NCBI GenBank assembly: GCA_016711705.1
Contig: JADJSK010000007.1
Span: 62,001 to 126,000 of the forward strand
Reading direction: 5' to 3'
DNA from: Candidatus Brachybacter algidus
Lineage (GTDB): Bacteria > Bacteroidota > Bacteroidia > Chitinophagales > Saprospiraceae
Length of the DNA: 64,000 bases
This document shows positions 1-8,411 of the stretch, one piece after another. The notes under the pieces were generated by a model. That model was not told the origin of the DNA and made no database searches. It saw nothing but the letters and a program-made list of their open reading frames with translations. The stretch's first letter is position 1; every line of letters begins with the position of its first letter. Position numbers and translations under genes: made by a program.

Positions 1-1331
1 CTAATCTCTAATTTTAAATGCTCCGCCGTCAACCACTCCGGTTTTGAGATATTAACGACTGATTTCAGATCATTTAATATCGTGTACAATCCAAAATACG
101 TCCTATTGACATACAATCCATGTTGCGAGCCACGTGCTGAGCTAGCCTTTCTCAACTCGGGTAATTTGGAAACGTATTCCATAAATTCATAGATCTCCTC
201 CACATACCCTTCTTGCCCAAAATCAAAGACATCCGTATTAAATGGTCTGCCAAGCAATCGGATCATCTTTTTGAAAAGTTCTGCAAAAAATACTTGCAAC
301 TCGGGACTATCTTCCTTCAACAAAAATTCCAAATCCCAAAATATTTTCATCGTAGCGTCTTCATCCTTCAATGTATCAGAGTTCATTAAAGAAAAATATT
401 GTTTGTAATAATCCTCCGGAATGACTTTCACACAACCAAAATCGATGATGCCCAAACGTCCGTCAGGCGTAAATAAAAAATTACCTGGATGTGGATCTGC
501 ATGGACTTTCTTCAAGGTGTGCATCTGATAATCATAAAATTCCCAAAGCGCCTGACCTAATTGATTTCGGACCTCTTGTGAAGGATTGGTATCTAAGAAT
601 TCTTTTAAATGCATTCCTTCTATCCAATCCATTGTCAGGATTCGATTCGACGAATATTCTTTGTAATAACTGGGAAAAAATAAATTAGGAATGTGGCTAC
701 ATGCATTTGAAATTTCAATAGAACGTTGCAATTCCAGTTCGTAATCTGATTCTTCCAGCAACTTATCTTCTACTTCTGCAAAATAGCGATCTATATCAGA
801 ATCATTCAGATTCAGCAAAGTCACAGCCAATGGCCTAGCCATCTTGAGGTCTGAAGAAATACTTTCAGCAATACCAGGATATTGAATTTTTACAGCTAAT
901 TTTTTCCCATCTTTTTCAGCCTTATGCACCTGACCTATAGAAGCGGCATTTTCTGCTTTCAGATCAAATTTATCGAATATTTCAGTTGGCGATTTATCGA
1001 AATATTTTTTAAATGTTTTGATCACTAATGGAGCGGACAGAGGCGGGGCGGAGTATTGAGCCATAGCAAATTTGTCCGTATAGGCCCTAGGTAAAAGACT
1101 TTTGTCCATGCTCATCATTTGAGCTACTTTCAAAGCACTTCCCTTGAGATTACTTAACGTATCATATACATCCTCCGCATTTTCCCTGTGGAGATCTTCC
1201 TTTGTGAGGGAAGAATCAAAGATCCTTTTGCTGTAATGCTTGATATAATTACCACCAACTTTTACTCCGGCCTTTGCAAATTGTGTTGCTCTGGCCACTT
1301 TTGATGTAGGAATACTTTCTTGAGACTTCAT
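1..1331 (-). CDS. ABC1/AarF/UbiB-family atypical kinase (partial, runs off left edge)
   Basis: The frame opens with ATG at 1331 and has no stop before position 1, so about 443 codons are visible and the C-terminus is missing. The translation shows the ABC1 hallmarks in order: KGSALKVAQMMSMD (KxGQ-like region; here KGSALKVAQ), AASIGQVHKA (the Ala-rich loop that replaces the P-loop), then HADPHPGNFLF (catalytic loop) and IIDFGCVK (DFG-like metal site). Family members are UbiB/COQ8-type ATPases linked to isoprenoid-lipid or quinone homeostasis; no direct substrate can be read here. It lies downstream of a TetR gene and a DUF2236 gene on the same strand but 331 bp away, so it may have its own promoter. 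Family call is firm, role is inferred. Confidence 0.9.
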   Translation of the reverse strand, partial: MKSQESIPTSKVARATQFAKAGVKVGGNYIKHYSKRIFDSSLTKEDLHRENAEDVYDTLSNLKGSALKVAQMMSMDKSLLPRAYTDKFAMAQYSAPPLSAPLVIKTFKKYFDKSPTEIFDKFDLKAENAASIGQVHKAEKDGKKLAVKIQYPGIAESISSDLKMARPLAVTLLNLNDSDIDRYFAEVEDKLLEESDYELELQRSIEISNACSHIPNLFFPSYYKEYSSNRILTMDWIEGMHLKEFLDTNPSQEVRNQLGQALWEFYDYQMHTLKKVHADPHPGNFLFTPDGRLGIIDFGCVKVIPEDYYKQYFSLMNSDTLKDEDATMKIFWDLEFLLKEDSPELQVFFAELFKKMIRLLGRPFNTDVFDFGQEGYVEEIYEFMEYVSKLPELRKASSARGSQHGLYVNRTYFGLYTILNDLKSVVNISKPEWLTAEHLKLEI

Positions 1332-1662
1332 ATTTAGAAAATTAGAAATTAGAATCAAAAATATAACATGATGAAATTTAACTCAGATGACGCTGATTAT
1401 TACGAAAGATTAAGACTCTATTTTCTTTAGCCACTAATTACACTAATGATGCTTCGCATCTAACACGAATTTATTCGTGTAAATTCGTGTAATTATCTTC
1501 GATGCTGCTTGCACGGTCGTGGCTGATAATAATTCTTTTTGGGCTAATGCCCAAATGGAGTCTAAAAATTAAATCAGGGCAACTTATGTTAAAAGTCTGA
1601 CATGAAAAAATTAGTTTTAGTTATATAGAAGCAATTAGAAATCAACAAGTCCCAAATTCGGA
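1332..1662. other. Intergenic stretch with short hairpins
   Basis: No gene is visible. It holds a short self-complementary motif around 1461-1495 (CACGAA/TTCGTG arms, repeated ATTCGTGTAA) of the kind scattered between genes in Bacteroidota, and a hairpin at 1538-1555 (TTTGGGC-TAAT-GCCCAAA) without a T-tract on either strand. Confidence 0.4.
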
Positions 1663-2304
1663 TCATTTTCTGTTTTGGAAAATGAATTTACCGAGATCGA
1701 GCAGAGAATCAATAGGACTTCGTGCTAAAAGGTCAAAAACCGTATTAACAGATTTTTCGATCATGGTATCCGTTTTTTCAAATGACTTGCTGATGTCATT
1801 GACCCAAAAGTCAAGTATATAGAGCGTTTTTGCCCAAAAGATGTCCGGATATTTTTTCATTAACTGAGGAATTGGACGATTTTCAAGCTCTTGATTTTCT
1901 CGTGCTTCAAGCAAAATTTCATTTGCAAAGTCATAAAATGCAAATTTAAAATCGGTCAACTCCACATTCCGTTTCATATAGATAGGTTTGTCGAGTGACT
2001 CGTAGCCTTTTAATATATAGCTTCTGTTTTTCTTTAAAACTTCAATCCAAGTATAAAGAACTGCGAGCATTTTCTCTCGTGCAGAGTACGTAGGATAAAT
2101 ATCTTCGGCCTCTGCTTCTGCCAGTGCTTCGCGGAACATTGTTTTCCAAATTTCACTTTCCAGTTGTGCAAAAGATGAAAAATCTTCATAAAAATCACCT
2201 TCTTTAATTTTCAATTTTTTGCAAAAAGCGTAAACAGATTGAGGATGACTTCCATTTTCAAGGACATAATCGATGAATTCCTTACGGATCTTTTCTTTGT
2301 TCAT
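1663..2304 (-). CDS. TetR/AcrR-family transcriptional regulator
   Basis: A 213-aa protein whose first ~50 residues fit a TetR helix-turn-helix domain (IRKEFIDYVLENG... followed by VYAFCKKLKIKEGDFYEDFSS, the recognition-helix region ending in the typical xFY). The remaining ~150 residues are an all-helical ligand/dimer domain without recognisable specificity. It starts 1 bp after the stop of the DUF2236 gene, so the two are almost certainly co-transcribed, and the regulator probably controls this operon and perhaps the neighbouring ABC1 kinase gene. Length is normal for the family. No operator could be identified with confidence. Confidence 0.8.
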   Translation of the reverse strand: MNKEKIRKEFIDYVLENGSHPQSVYAFCKKLKIKEGDFYEDFSSFAQLESEIWKTMFREALAEAEAEDIYPTYSAREKMLAVLYTWIEVLKKNRSYILKGYESLDKPIYMKRNVELTDFKFAFYDFANEILLEARENQELENRPIPQLMKKYPDIFWAKTLYILDFWVNDISKSFEKTDTMIEKSVNTVFDLLARSPIDSLLDLGKFIFQNRK

Positions 2305-2305
2305 T

Positions 2306-3274
2306 TTAAAATATTTTTGACATCAATGCTGACGTTTTATTATAGACACTTAACACCGATTTAGGTATAGTTGTTGTTTTAATTTCCAACATATTTGCAT
2401 AATTTTCTCCAAGTAAGAATCGGCTTTGTTCTTGCAAAAGTTCAGCGGTGAATTCATTTGGGACGATGCTTCGAAATGCATTCATTAAGGAGTTAGTTAG
2501 CTCAGACCCATGAGGAGAATTTTTGAATTGATGTTTTGAAATTTCCTTGTCTAACTTAATTGCAGCTAAATAATTCTCTGGAACAATATCATCCTGAACT
2601 CCCAATAAGTTACCTATTACATTCCAAAGATTAATGTATGCCTTTTTCACAGAATCATCAGCTTGCAGACCCAATTTCTCCATTCCCCTCAAAACAATGA
2701 GTGAAAAAGCTAGATTCGTCCCGACCAGATCTTCTTGATTAATTGGGTAACCCCATTTCATATCCCATCGATCACTTTTCAAAATAAAATAACGGATGGA
2801 AGCATGCAATAGTCGTACTTTAATGCAAATAGCAAAGATTTTTCCTTCAGACCAATTGTCATGATTCAAAACTGCCTTTAGGAAATTACCTGTTTCGACC
2901 AGTCTTTTAAATGCATCTTTATTCAGTCTGGCTGAGAACGATAAGACTCTTGCGCCATCAGCACCAAGGTAGCAATAAGGCAATGAATACAGACCAAGTA
3001 CAAGTCCAATATTTTCCTGATTATTTCTATAATAATCAGTAGCCCGGATCATATTTTTTTTGTCAAAGCTCGCCGGTAAATTGGAATTTACTTTGAGAAA
3101 ATCCTGAATCAAAGGGTCTAAATTCCCAAAGCTCAAATCTTTATAATTTGAAAAAAAAGGAAATAAGGAACGTATATATTCAATGCCATTTTCATCTACT
3201 AAACTCTGAATAAGTAAGTCGGCGGGGTGGTCGCCTATGAGTCGATAGTGAGATAGGATATTATGCTTTGTCAT
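2306..3274 (-). CDS. DUF2236 / MpaB-type oxygenase-like protein
   Basis: A 322-aa protein with the features of the DUF2236 family (latex-clearing protein Lcp and fungal MpaB oxygenase relatives). Visible blocks are GADGARVLSFSARL, the R-x-L-H-A-S-I-R-Y histidine motif (VRLLHASIRYF, a likely haem-ligand region in the family) and WGYPINQEDLVGTNLAFS. Characterised relatives are haem-b oxygenases acting on polyisoprenoid or other hydrophobic substrates; the substrate here is unknown. No signal peptide is seen, so a cytoplasmic or membrane-associated location is likely. First gene of a tight pair with the TetR regulator downstream. Family assignment is good, enzymatic activity inferred. Confidence 0.75.
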   Translation of the reverse strand: MTKHNILSHYRLIGDHPADLLIQSLVDENGIEYIRSLFPFFSNYKDLSFGNLDPLIQDFLKVNSNLPASFDKKNMIRATDYYRNNQENIGLVLGLYSLPYCYLGADGARVLSFSARLNKDAFKRLVETGNFLKAVLNHDNWSEGKIFAICIKVRLLHASIRYFILKSDRWDMKWGYPINQEDLVGTNLAFSLIVLRGMEKLGLQADDSVKKAYINLWNVIGNLLGVQDDIVPENYLAAIKLDKEISKHQFKNSPHGSELTNSLMNAFRSIVPNEFTAELLQEQSRFLLGENYANMLEIKTTTIPKSVLSVYNKTSALMSKIF

Positions 3275-3378
3275 CTCGGATTAAACGGAGAATTAGGGGA
3301 AAGGTTTTGTAGGGAAAGACTCCCCCTAAGCCTCAGGGTCATTCACTTCTCTAAAACTTTAATATGCAACTAGTTGGT

Positions 3379-3467
3379 AATTATTTTAGATTAAGTTCTA
3401 ATTGTTTCTTAAAACAACAGCACCATTGCAACAATTGACACCCCGGCTGCCGCCACCCCTCTGCCAG
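3379..3467 (-). repeat. Dispersed repeat family A, copy 1 (fragment, reverse orientation)
   Basis: The reverse complement of this stretch matches the 3' half of the copy at 37829-38027 almost base for base: the CAGAGGGGTGGCGGCAGCC core, then GGTGTCAATT, TTGTTTTAAGAAACAATTAG and a short AT-rich end. The left half of the element is missing here. Confidence 0.7.
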
Positions 3468-3525
3468 CTAAGGTTTATACACATCTTTCTTGTAAATTTC
3501 TAAGTAAACTCTGGTGACACAACGA

Positions 3526-3620
3526 CGTAGGTTAACCTACGCCGAGCCTCACGATCTAAGCTTTAACTCTAATTTTTGTACATCATTCGCCATGAAGTGC
3601 TGAGCGTAGGTTAACCTACG
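3526..3620. repeat. Two copies of a 16-bp perfect palindrome
   Basis: CGTAGGTTAACCTACG occurs at 3526-3541 and again at 3605-3620, with CTCTGGTG before the first and TTCTGGTG after the second. The pair could bound a small element or be two protein-binding sites; nothing coding lies between. Confidence 0.6.
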
Positions 3621-3679
3621 TTCTGGTGCGTGCAAAATTCATTTTGCTCATAATCGACAAGGGGAGAAAAATCCCAAAT

Positions 3680-5434
3680 TTAATTCTTAATAATTTTTGC
3701 AGTTTTTATCAAATCCTTCCCTGAATTAATTTGAATATAATAAACTCCTGCCGACCAAGAGGAAGTATTAATAATTAATTTATCAGTTAAATTATTTTGT
3801 TTGAAAACTACCCTACCAATTGCGTCAAAAATTATATAATTGCTATTTGGAAATTCAGCATGTATTTTCAACTCTGAACCAAATGGATTCGGAAAACAAA
3901 TGACATTTAATCCATCTGTTATTTTATATTCATTCAATACTAAACTATCAGTGCATCCATTTTCCATCGGACTATTATTCAACCACCTTTCATAAGCCGG
4001 AATAAAATTTTTTTCAGGCAAATTAGGTGAGCCTATTCCACCCCACTGACTTTCCTGAAGAAAATATGGTTTTTCTTTATAAAATAGACTTGTTTCAGGC
4101 AGGGCACTTTCACCCATTGGTACTATCACACCTTTGTTATTATTACTAAATTCAAACTGATCTTTGCCCTGGATGGAGTAATTAACAAGGCTATATGGAA
4201 AGTTAGAATTCGTGATCTCGTTTCCTACAATATTTTGAAAGTGGGAGTTATCTGCACTAAAATATATACCATATTTCTCTGCCCTATTCCTAAAAAAAGT
4301 ATTGTAAGGGCCATTAGGTCCATGTGAATTGTCGATGACGATATTTTGACAGATATTCTGTTCAAATAAATTAGCGAAAACATAATTGCCATGAAGTACC
4401 ATATCTCCGGAAGCATCAGATGGAAAGCTGGTCCAAAATGGATCTCTTGAGTAATTATAAGTGATCACATTACCATTGGCGCCTGCTTGAAGCAAGACAG
4501 AATGTCTCAAATGATTGAATATATTATTCTCGATCAGGCATTCTCCGGAGGTGAACTGCAAAACAATACCATAAGCTCTGCCATTGCCTCCATAGTCAAA
4601 ACCATCATGAAAATATGATCTCCTAACCTGGATATTTGAACTGGAAGCAATGGTAATATGTCCAAAAGTACAATTTGTAGATTCAATTCCTGAGACCCAA
4701 CAGTTGACTGCATTTTCAAGAAAAATATTACTTGATTGTTGAGGTGCGGTATCATCTATTCTTTTTATAGAAAGACATTCGATACCAACATTTTCTATTG
4801 GAATTATTTCTCTAATTATTGGAACTCTATCTAGAGCAAGATCAAGACGTAGTTTACTTCTTAAGAATAATGTATCACTATTAATTTTGTTAATTTCCAC
4901 CATTTGGCCCACAGAATTATGTGCCCAGTCTGATGTAACCAGATCAGTGTCCTGCTGTGAGATCCTGACCCAATCATGTTGCTTCCATTCATCAGCATTT
5001 TGCACCAAGAGGAATTGATCTCCCATAGTTGCGCCAAGCTTTATGGTGTCCAATTTGGAGACCAAAGTGCCCTTTATCAAAATTGCATCACCGTTACCTT
5101 TCAGATCCATTTTCAAAACAGTAGATTCTGACCCTTTTCCTTTAAGAACAATATTTGATGGCAAGACAATCTGCTTGTTGAATAAAAAAATACCTGCTTC
5201 CAGGAAGATTTTTGTTTTACGGCCAAGCAACACCTGGTCCAATATAAGCTTCAGAATTTCATCATTTGGAGTTATTCCATCTCCATGCATCATGTTCTTA
5301 GCTATAATAATCTCATCGTATTCGTCCAAATTGACGATTGGATGGGCATTACTCCAATCCACAGATCTGGATAGCGGGATTGTCTGAGCGCACAGCATAT
5401 TGCTGCAAAGAAGAAGAAAGAGTATCCGGTGCAT
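3680..5434 (-). CDS. Secreted right-handed beta-helix protein with T9SS type A sorting domain
   Basis: A 584-aa protein with an N-terminal signal peptide (MHRILFLLLCSNMLCAQ). Residues ~55-110 read like the pectate-lyase-3 N-terminal region (IFLEAGIFLFNKQIVLPSNIVLKGKG), and ~200-420 carry short N-rich coils (NIFLENAVNCWVSGIES, ECLIENNIFNHLRHSVLLQ, NQNICQNIVID-like) typical of pectin-lyase-fold helices. The last ~80 residues are a type A T9SS C-terminal domain (FPNPFGSELKIH, GVYYIQINSG, ending TAKIIKN). It is therefore probably exported by T9SS and attached or released at the surface, acting on a polysaccharide, but no lyase catalytic residues were confirmed. Single gene, flanked by repeat-rich DNA. 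Confidence 0.8.
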   Translation of the reverse strand: MHRILFLLLCSNMLCAQTIPLSRSVDWSNAHPIVNLDEYDEIIIAKNMMHGDGITPNDEILKLILDQVLLGRKTKIFLEAGIFLFNKQIVLPSNIVLKGKGSESTVLKMDLKGNGDAILIKGTLVSKLDTIKLGATMGDQFLLVQNADEWKQHDWVRISQQDTDLVTSDWAHNSVGQMVEINKINSDTLFLRSKLRLDLALDRVPIIREIIPIENVGIECLSIKRIDDTAPQQSSNIFLENAVNCWVSGIESTNCTFGHITIASSSNIQVRRSYFHDGFDYGGNGRAYGIVLQFTSGECLIENNIFNHLRHSVLLQAGANGNVITYNYSRDPFWTSFPSDASGDMVLHGNYVFANLFEQNICQNIVIDNSHGPNGPYNTFFRNRAEKYGIYFSADNSHFQNIVGNEITNSNFPYSLVNYSIQGKDQFEFSNNNKGVIVPMGESALPETSLFYKEKPYFLQESQWGGIGSPNLPEKNFIPAYERWLNNSPMENGCTDSLVLNEYKITDGLNVICFPNPFGSELKIHAEFPNSNYIIFDAIGRVVFKQNNLTDKLIINTSSWSAGVYYIQINSGKDLIKTAKIIKN

Positions 5435-5806
5435 AATTAGAAAAGGTAAATTACCTTAAATATGGTGATAAAATCGCAAATATGAAGGCTAAAAGGTGAG
5501 AAAGTGAGAAAGTTAGGAGGTAAATACGTGAATAGGTGGGGAATTGAGAATTGAAAATGATGGTAAGAATAGGCCAACATAATTAGGCTGTAACTGGCCA
5601 AAAGACATGTTCAAATAAGTCCGTCATATTATAAAAATAGTTTAAAAATTACGTAGTCAGCGTTTTCTGCATTTTATTGATTGTTTAGAATGCCAACTTT
5701 ATACTTACAGTTTCCTTATTACTGTATATCGTAATATTGATCACACTGCAGGCAGGTTACCAATTTCCGGAATAAAAGTAAGGATGTGAGGAAAGGTATA
5801 GTTTTT
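5435..5806. other. Intergenic, no recognisable feature
   Basis: About 370 AT-rich bp between two minus-strand genes. I see only low-complexity GTGAGAAAG runs near 5490-5520 and no convincing ORF, RNA or terminator. Confidence 0.4.
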
Positions 5807-6061
5807 TTATTTACCATTATTAAAGTGACCATCATAGATCACATCGATCTCGGCAGCAAGTTTTTTATCCTTGGCGGTAATGGTATCACCAGCACTATGA
5901 GTGCATAGCTTTAGTTCAACCTTATTGTATAAATTATAGATCTCCGGATGATGATCCATCTTTTCAGCAGCAAAGGCGACGAGTTGGATAAAAGCTATTG
6001 ATTCTTTGAAATCTTTGAATTCAAAGGTGCGCTCCAGTTTGTTATTTGTTTCTGACCACAT
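5807..6061 (-). CDS. phhB: 4a-hydroxytetrahydrobiopterin dehydratase (pterin-4a-carbinolamine dehydratase)
   Basis: An 84-aa protein carrying the PCD signature: MDHHPEIYNLYNKVELKLCTH followed by the C-terminal TAKDKKLAAEI segment. The HHP motif supplies the catalytic histidines. The enzyme dehydrates 4a-hydroxytetrahydropterin to regenerate pterin cofactor; in bacteria it can also be part of moco or folate-linked pterin recycling. The protein is short at the N-terminus compared with the ~100-aa mammalian and Pseudomonas forms, but the MW..NNKLERTFEFKDF opening is a usual start for Bacteroidota members. It stands alone, so no pathway partner is adjacent. Confidence 0.9.
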   Translation of the reverse strand: MWSETNNKLERTFEFKDFKESIAFIQLVAFAAEKMDHHPEIYNLYNKVELKLCTHSAGDTITAKDKKLAAEIDVIYDGHFNNGK

Positions 6062-6201
6062 AAAGTAAAGTTAAAATGTTAAAGTAAAATGATAAAGGAA
6101 GATGACAGAATAAAATCCAGAAATATAAATCTATATGAAGGATGATTACTTAGGAACATAAATTAGTATTGGAGAGTTGCATTTCACTATAAGACATAAA
6201 A

Positions 6202-6233
6202 AAAGCCGGATTACTTTGCAGTAATCCGGCTTT
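6202..6233 (-). terminator. Rho-independent terminator of rpsT
   Basis: A 14-bp perfect stem (AAAGCCGGATTACT and its complement) with a 4-nt loop, followed on the minus strand by a U-tract (A run at 6198-6204 on the plus strand). It lies 20 bp past the rpsT stop. Confidence 0.9.
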
Positions 6234-6252
6234 ATATCTTTAGAACTAACGC

Positions 6253-6504
6253 TTAGATAGCTGATACTAATTTAGTAAGGCTACTCTTAAGGTTACCTGC
6301 TTTATTTTTGTGGATATTATTGTTCTTCGCCAATCTGTCCAACATACTGATGACTTTAGGAAGTAGTGTAGTAGCTTCTGACTTATCTGTCAGATCTCTT
6401 AACTTCTTGATCAACGTACGGGTAGACTTCTTATAATATCTGTTCTGGATACGACGTTTAGACTCTTGTCTGATTCTTTTTAAAGATGACTTATGATGTG
6501 CCAT
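6253..6504 (-). CDS. rpsT: 30S ribosomal protein S20
   Basis: An 83-aa, very basic protein that opens MAHHKSSLKRIRQESKRR, the standard S20 start, and continues as two long helices (NRYYKKSTRTLIKKL..., ...NNIHKNKAGNLKSSLTKLV). S20 binds the 5' domain of 16S rRNA in 30S assembly. Length is typical. It is monocistronic: a -7 box lies upstream at 6543-6550 and a strong hairpin terminator follows the stop. Confidence 0.97.
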   Translation of the reverse strand: MAHHKSSLKRIRQESKRRIQNRYYKKSTRTLIKKLRDLTDKSEATTLLPKVISMLDRLAKNNNIHKNKAGNLKSSLTKLVSAI

Positions 6505-6542
6505 GATATATGTTTTGAATAAAATTTAACTATAATGGAGCG

Positions 6543-6550
6543 CAAAGATA
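6543..6550 (-). promoter_or_regulatory. Candidate -7 box for rpsT
   Basis: On the minus strand this reads TATCTTTG, a full match to the Bacteroidota TAnnTTTG -7 element, about 40 nt upstream of the rpsT ATG. A clear -33 element was not seen. Confidence 0.6.
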
Positions 6551-6772
6551 ATATAAAGTATTTGGTTTAAAAAATAAATTTCTAAAACTTTTCATATATA
6601 GAAAACAATAATCTTCTAATGTCCTTATATATATTGGATTACAAGGACATAAAAATCGAAATAGGGCGGTCTAAGTGGGTTTGAACGTTAAATTTTAACA
6701 AAATATTAATGTTAATGCGGCATTTGGTCGAAAATAAAAAATCAAAAAAGTAAATTATATTGAAAATAACAA

Positions 6773-6780
6773 TATCTTTG
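6773..6780 (+). promoter_or_regulatory. Candidate -7 box for the HU gene
   Basis: TATCTTTG, a full TAnnTTTG match, ends 38 nt before the HU start codon. The divergent rpsT promoter carries the identical octamer. No clear -33 element. Confidence 0.6.
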
Positions 6781-6818
6781 CCATTATAAAATTTTAATAA
6801 TAACTAAAACAATCAATC

Positions 6819-7100
6819 ATGAACAAAGGAGATTTGATCAGCAAGATTGCAGACTCAGCTAAAATTACTAAAACTCAAGCTGGTGGTGCATTAGATGCTA
6901 CAATTAAAGCAATTACAAGTGCTTTGAAAAAAGGTGATAAAGTAACTCTTATCGGTTTCGGTACTTTTTCTATTTCTAAAAGAAGTGCAAGAACTGGTAG
7001 AAACCCTAGAACTGGTAATGAAATCAAGATCGCAGCTAAAAAAGTTGCTAGATTCAAGCCAGGAAAAAGCCTTTCTGATACAGTTGCTTCAGGAAAATAA
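6819..7100 (+). CDS. hup: HU-family DNA-binding protein
   Basis: A 93-aa HU/IHF-family protein. N-terminal helices (MNKGDLISKIADSAKITKTQAGGALDA), the GFGTFSISKRSARTGRNPRTG beta-arm region with the conserved RNPRTG, and the KKVARFKPGKSLSD tail are all intact. It binds and bends DNA as a dimer in the nucleoid. Single gene with its own -7 box (6773-6780) and hairpin terminator (7128-7155), divergent from rpsT. Codon use is A/T-rich and regular, as expected for a highly expressed gene here. Confidence 0.97.
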   Translation: MNKGDLISKIADSAKITKTQAGGALDATIKAITSALKKGDKVTLIGFGTFSISKRSARTGRNPRTGNEIKIAAKKVARFKPGKSLSDTVASGK

Positions 7101-7127
7101 TTTCTGATATATTGTAAGATTTATAAG

Positions 7128-7155
7128 GGCAGGTTGCAAAACCTGCCTTTTTTTT
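7128..7155 (+). terminator. Rho-independent terminator of the HU gene
   Basis: GGCAGGTT-GCAA-AACCTGCC, a perfect 8-bp stem with a tetraloop, followed by eight T residues (7148-7155), 27 bp after the stop. Confidence 0.92.
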
Positions 7156-7310
7156 GTGCCAGGATGAAAGAGAAATATGTTTTTATAACTTAATCACTAG
7201 CTTAATGCCCCTCAGGTTTAAAATTTTACCCAGAAATGTATGTGATGTGGATCCAGAAATTAATTTTTTTAATTTTCTTTGAGGCTTAAAATCTCTTAAA
7301 GATATTTCAC

Positions 7311-8057
7311 ATGAAATTTCAAACAACGCTTTTCTTAATAACTATTTTTCTGATTCAATCCTGTTCACCAAAGGTTAAAAGTAAATTGACTGGCGATGTT
7401 AAATATGATCCCTTGGACACTTCTACTGAAGTCTTGGTATTTAAAGTTAAGGAGTCCGCCCCCGAAGGATCAGAATTTATAGGTGAAATTAAGGTCGGAG
7501 ACACAGGATTTTCAACTGATTGCGATTATTTCGAAGTTTTAAAAACTGCCAAATCAGAAGCAAGGAATTCTGGAGCTAATATTCTCAAATTAACCAAAAT
7601 TTTGAGGCCAGGAACTAATTTAAGCAATTGTTATAGGTTAAAAGCAAAGCTCTATCGTAATTATAATGAGGAGACAAATCAGCTTTTGGCAGCAAAGGCA
7701 CTTGAAAACAAATCACAATTGAGCGAAAATACTGATTATGCGATGGTTTACTTTTACAGGCCACACAATTATCAGGGAAGTTTGATTACTTATAAAATAA
7801 GAATGGACGAGGATTCAATCATTGGAAAAGCAACTGATAGTGGAGTTTTTGCATATAAGATCACATCATTTGGTGAACACAAATTTTGGGGCAAAACTGA
7901 AACTGCCACCTCTGTTACAATCAATGTGGAGAAAGGAAAGGAGTATTATTTTAGGTGTGGATTAAAAATGGGTCTTGCTGTGGGCCGTCCTACAATCGTT
8001 CTTATGGAGAGCTCAACAGGCAGGAATCAGTATAAAAAACTCGAATCTAATGAATAA
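7311..8057 (+). CDS. Lipoprotein of unknown function with DUF2846-like C-terminal half
   Basis: A 248-aa protein with a lipoprotein signal peptide (FLITIFLIQSCSPK, lipobox cysteine at ~18). Residues ~40-125 contain a compact domain with two cysteines and the phrase SGANILKLTK, which resembles small lipoprotein domains that bind at the cell envelope. Residues ~140-240 (DYAMVYFYRPHNYQGSLITYKIRMDED ... VEKGKEYYFRCGL) resemble DUF2846 proteins. Probably an outer-membrane-anchored envelope protein. No operon partner; the downstream gene is 354 bp away. The domain assignment is by eye and not secure. Confidence 0.65.
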   Translation: MKFQTTLFLITIFLIQSCSPKVKSKLTGDVKYDPLDTSTEVLVFKVKESAPEGSEFIGEIKVGDTGFSTDCDYFEVLKTAKSEARNSGANILKLTKILRPGTNLSNCYRLKAKLYRNYNEETNQLLAAKALENKSQLSENTDYAMVYFYRPHNYQGSLITYKIRMDEDSIIGKATDSGVFAYKITSFGEHKFWGKTETATSVTINVEKGKEYYFRCGLKMGLAVGRPTIVLMESSTGRNQYKKLESNE

Positions 8058-8411
8058 AAGGAACAAAATAATTTCATTTAAATCTGTTCAATAACTTGAG
8101 TGAATAAGTGCGTAAGATTAACTTTTGTTAAAATTCCATATAAAAGACTGTTGACTTGTCATTCTGATAATAATGAATATGTGCACCTCCGATTAATCAT
8201 TATGATTCGAAACATAACAGGAGCCTTAAAAGACGAACAAAGAATGGCATTTAAGTATGCCAAAAGCTAAATCTTCGGTTTCCAATCTTTCTAATATCCA
8301 TATTCATTGTCGAACCATTCCGAGAAAAATAATTCCCCATCGACACCAAATAATTTCTGAAAATCAAGTAGTTTAAGCACTTCATATTATACATATATTT
8401 GCGATAGAATA
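8058..8411. other. Intergenic with promoter at its 3' end
   Basis: About 350 bp. Apart from the -7 box at 8394-8401 I see nothing certain; a 22-codon ATG frame at 8202-8270 has no supporting context. Confidence 0.4.
8394..8401 (+). promoter_or_regulatory. Candidate -7 box, near-leaderless start
   Basis: TATATTTG matches TAnnTTTG. A transcription start some 7 nt downstream would fall almost on the TTG at 8412, which supports that codon as the real start of the next gene. Confidence 0.5.

Larger units (their letters stand above)
3275..3679. other. Intergenic repeat-rich stretch
   Basis: About 400 bp without a gene. It contains a reverse-oriented fragment of the dispersed repeat family A (3379-3467) and two copies of a 16-bp perfect palindrome (3526-3541 and 3605-3620). 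Confidence 0.6.

Noticed and set aside
1538..1555. TTTGGGC-TAAT-GCCCAAA hairpin as a terminator
   Set aside because: No T-tract on either strand and no gene end nearby in the right orientation.
8202..8270. 22-codon ATG frame upstream of 8412
   Set aside because: Too short, no promoter or ribosome-binding context, and no recognisable sequence.
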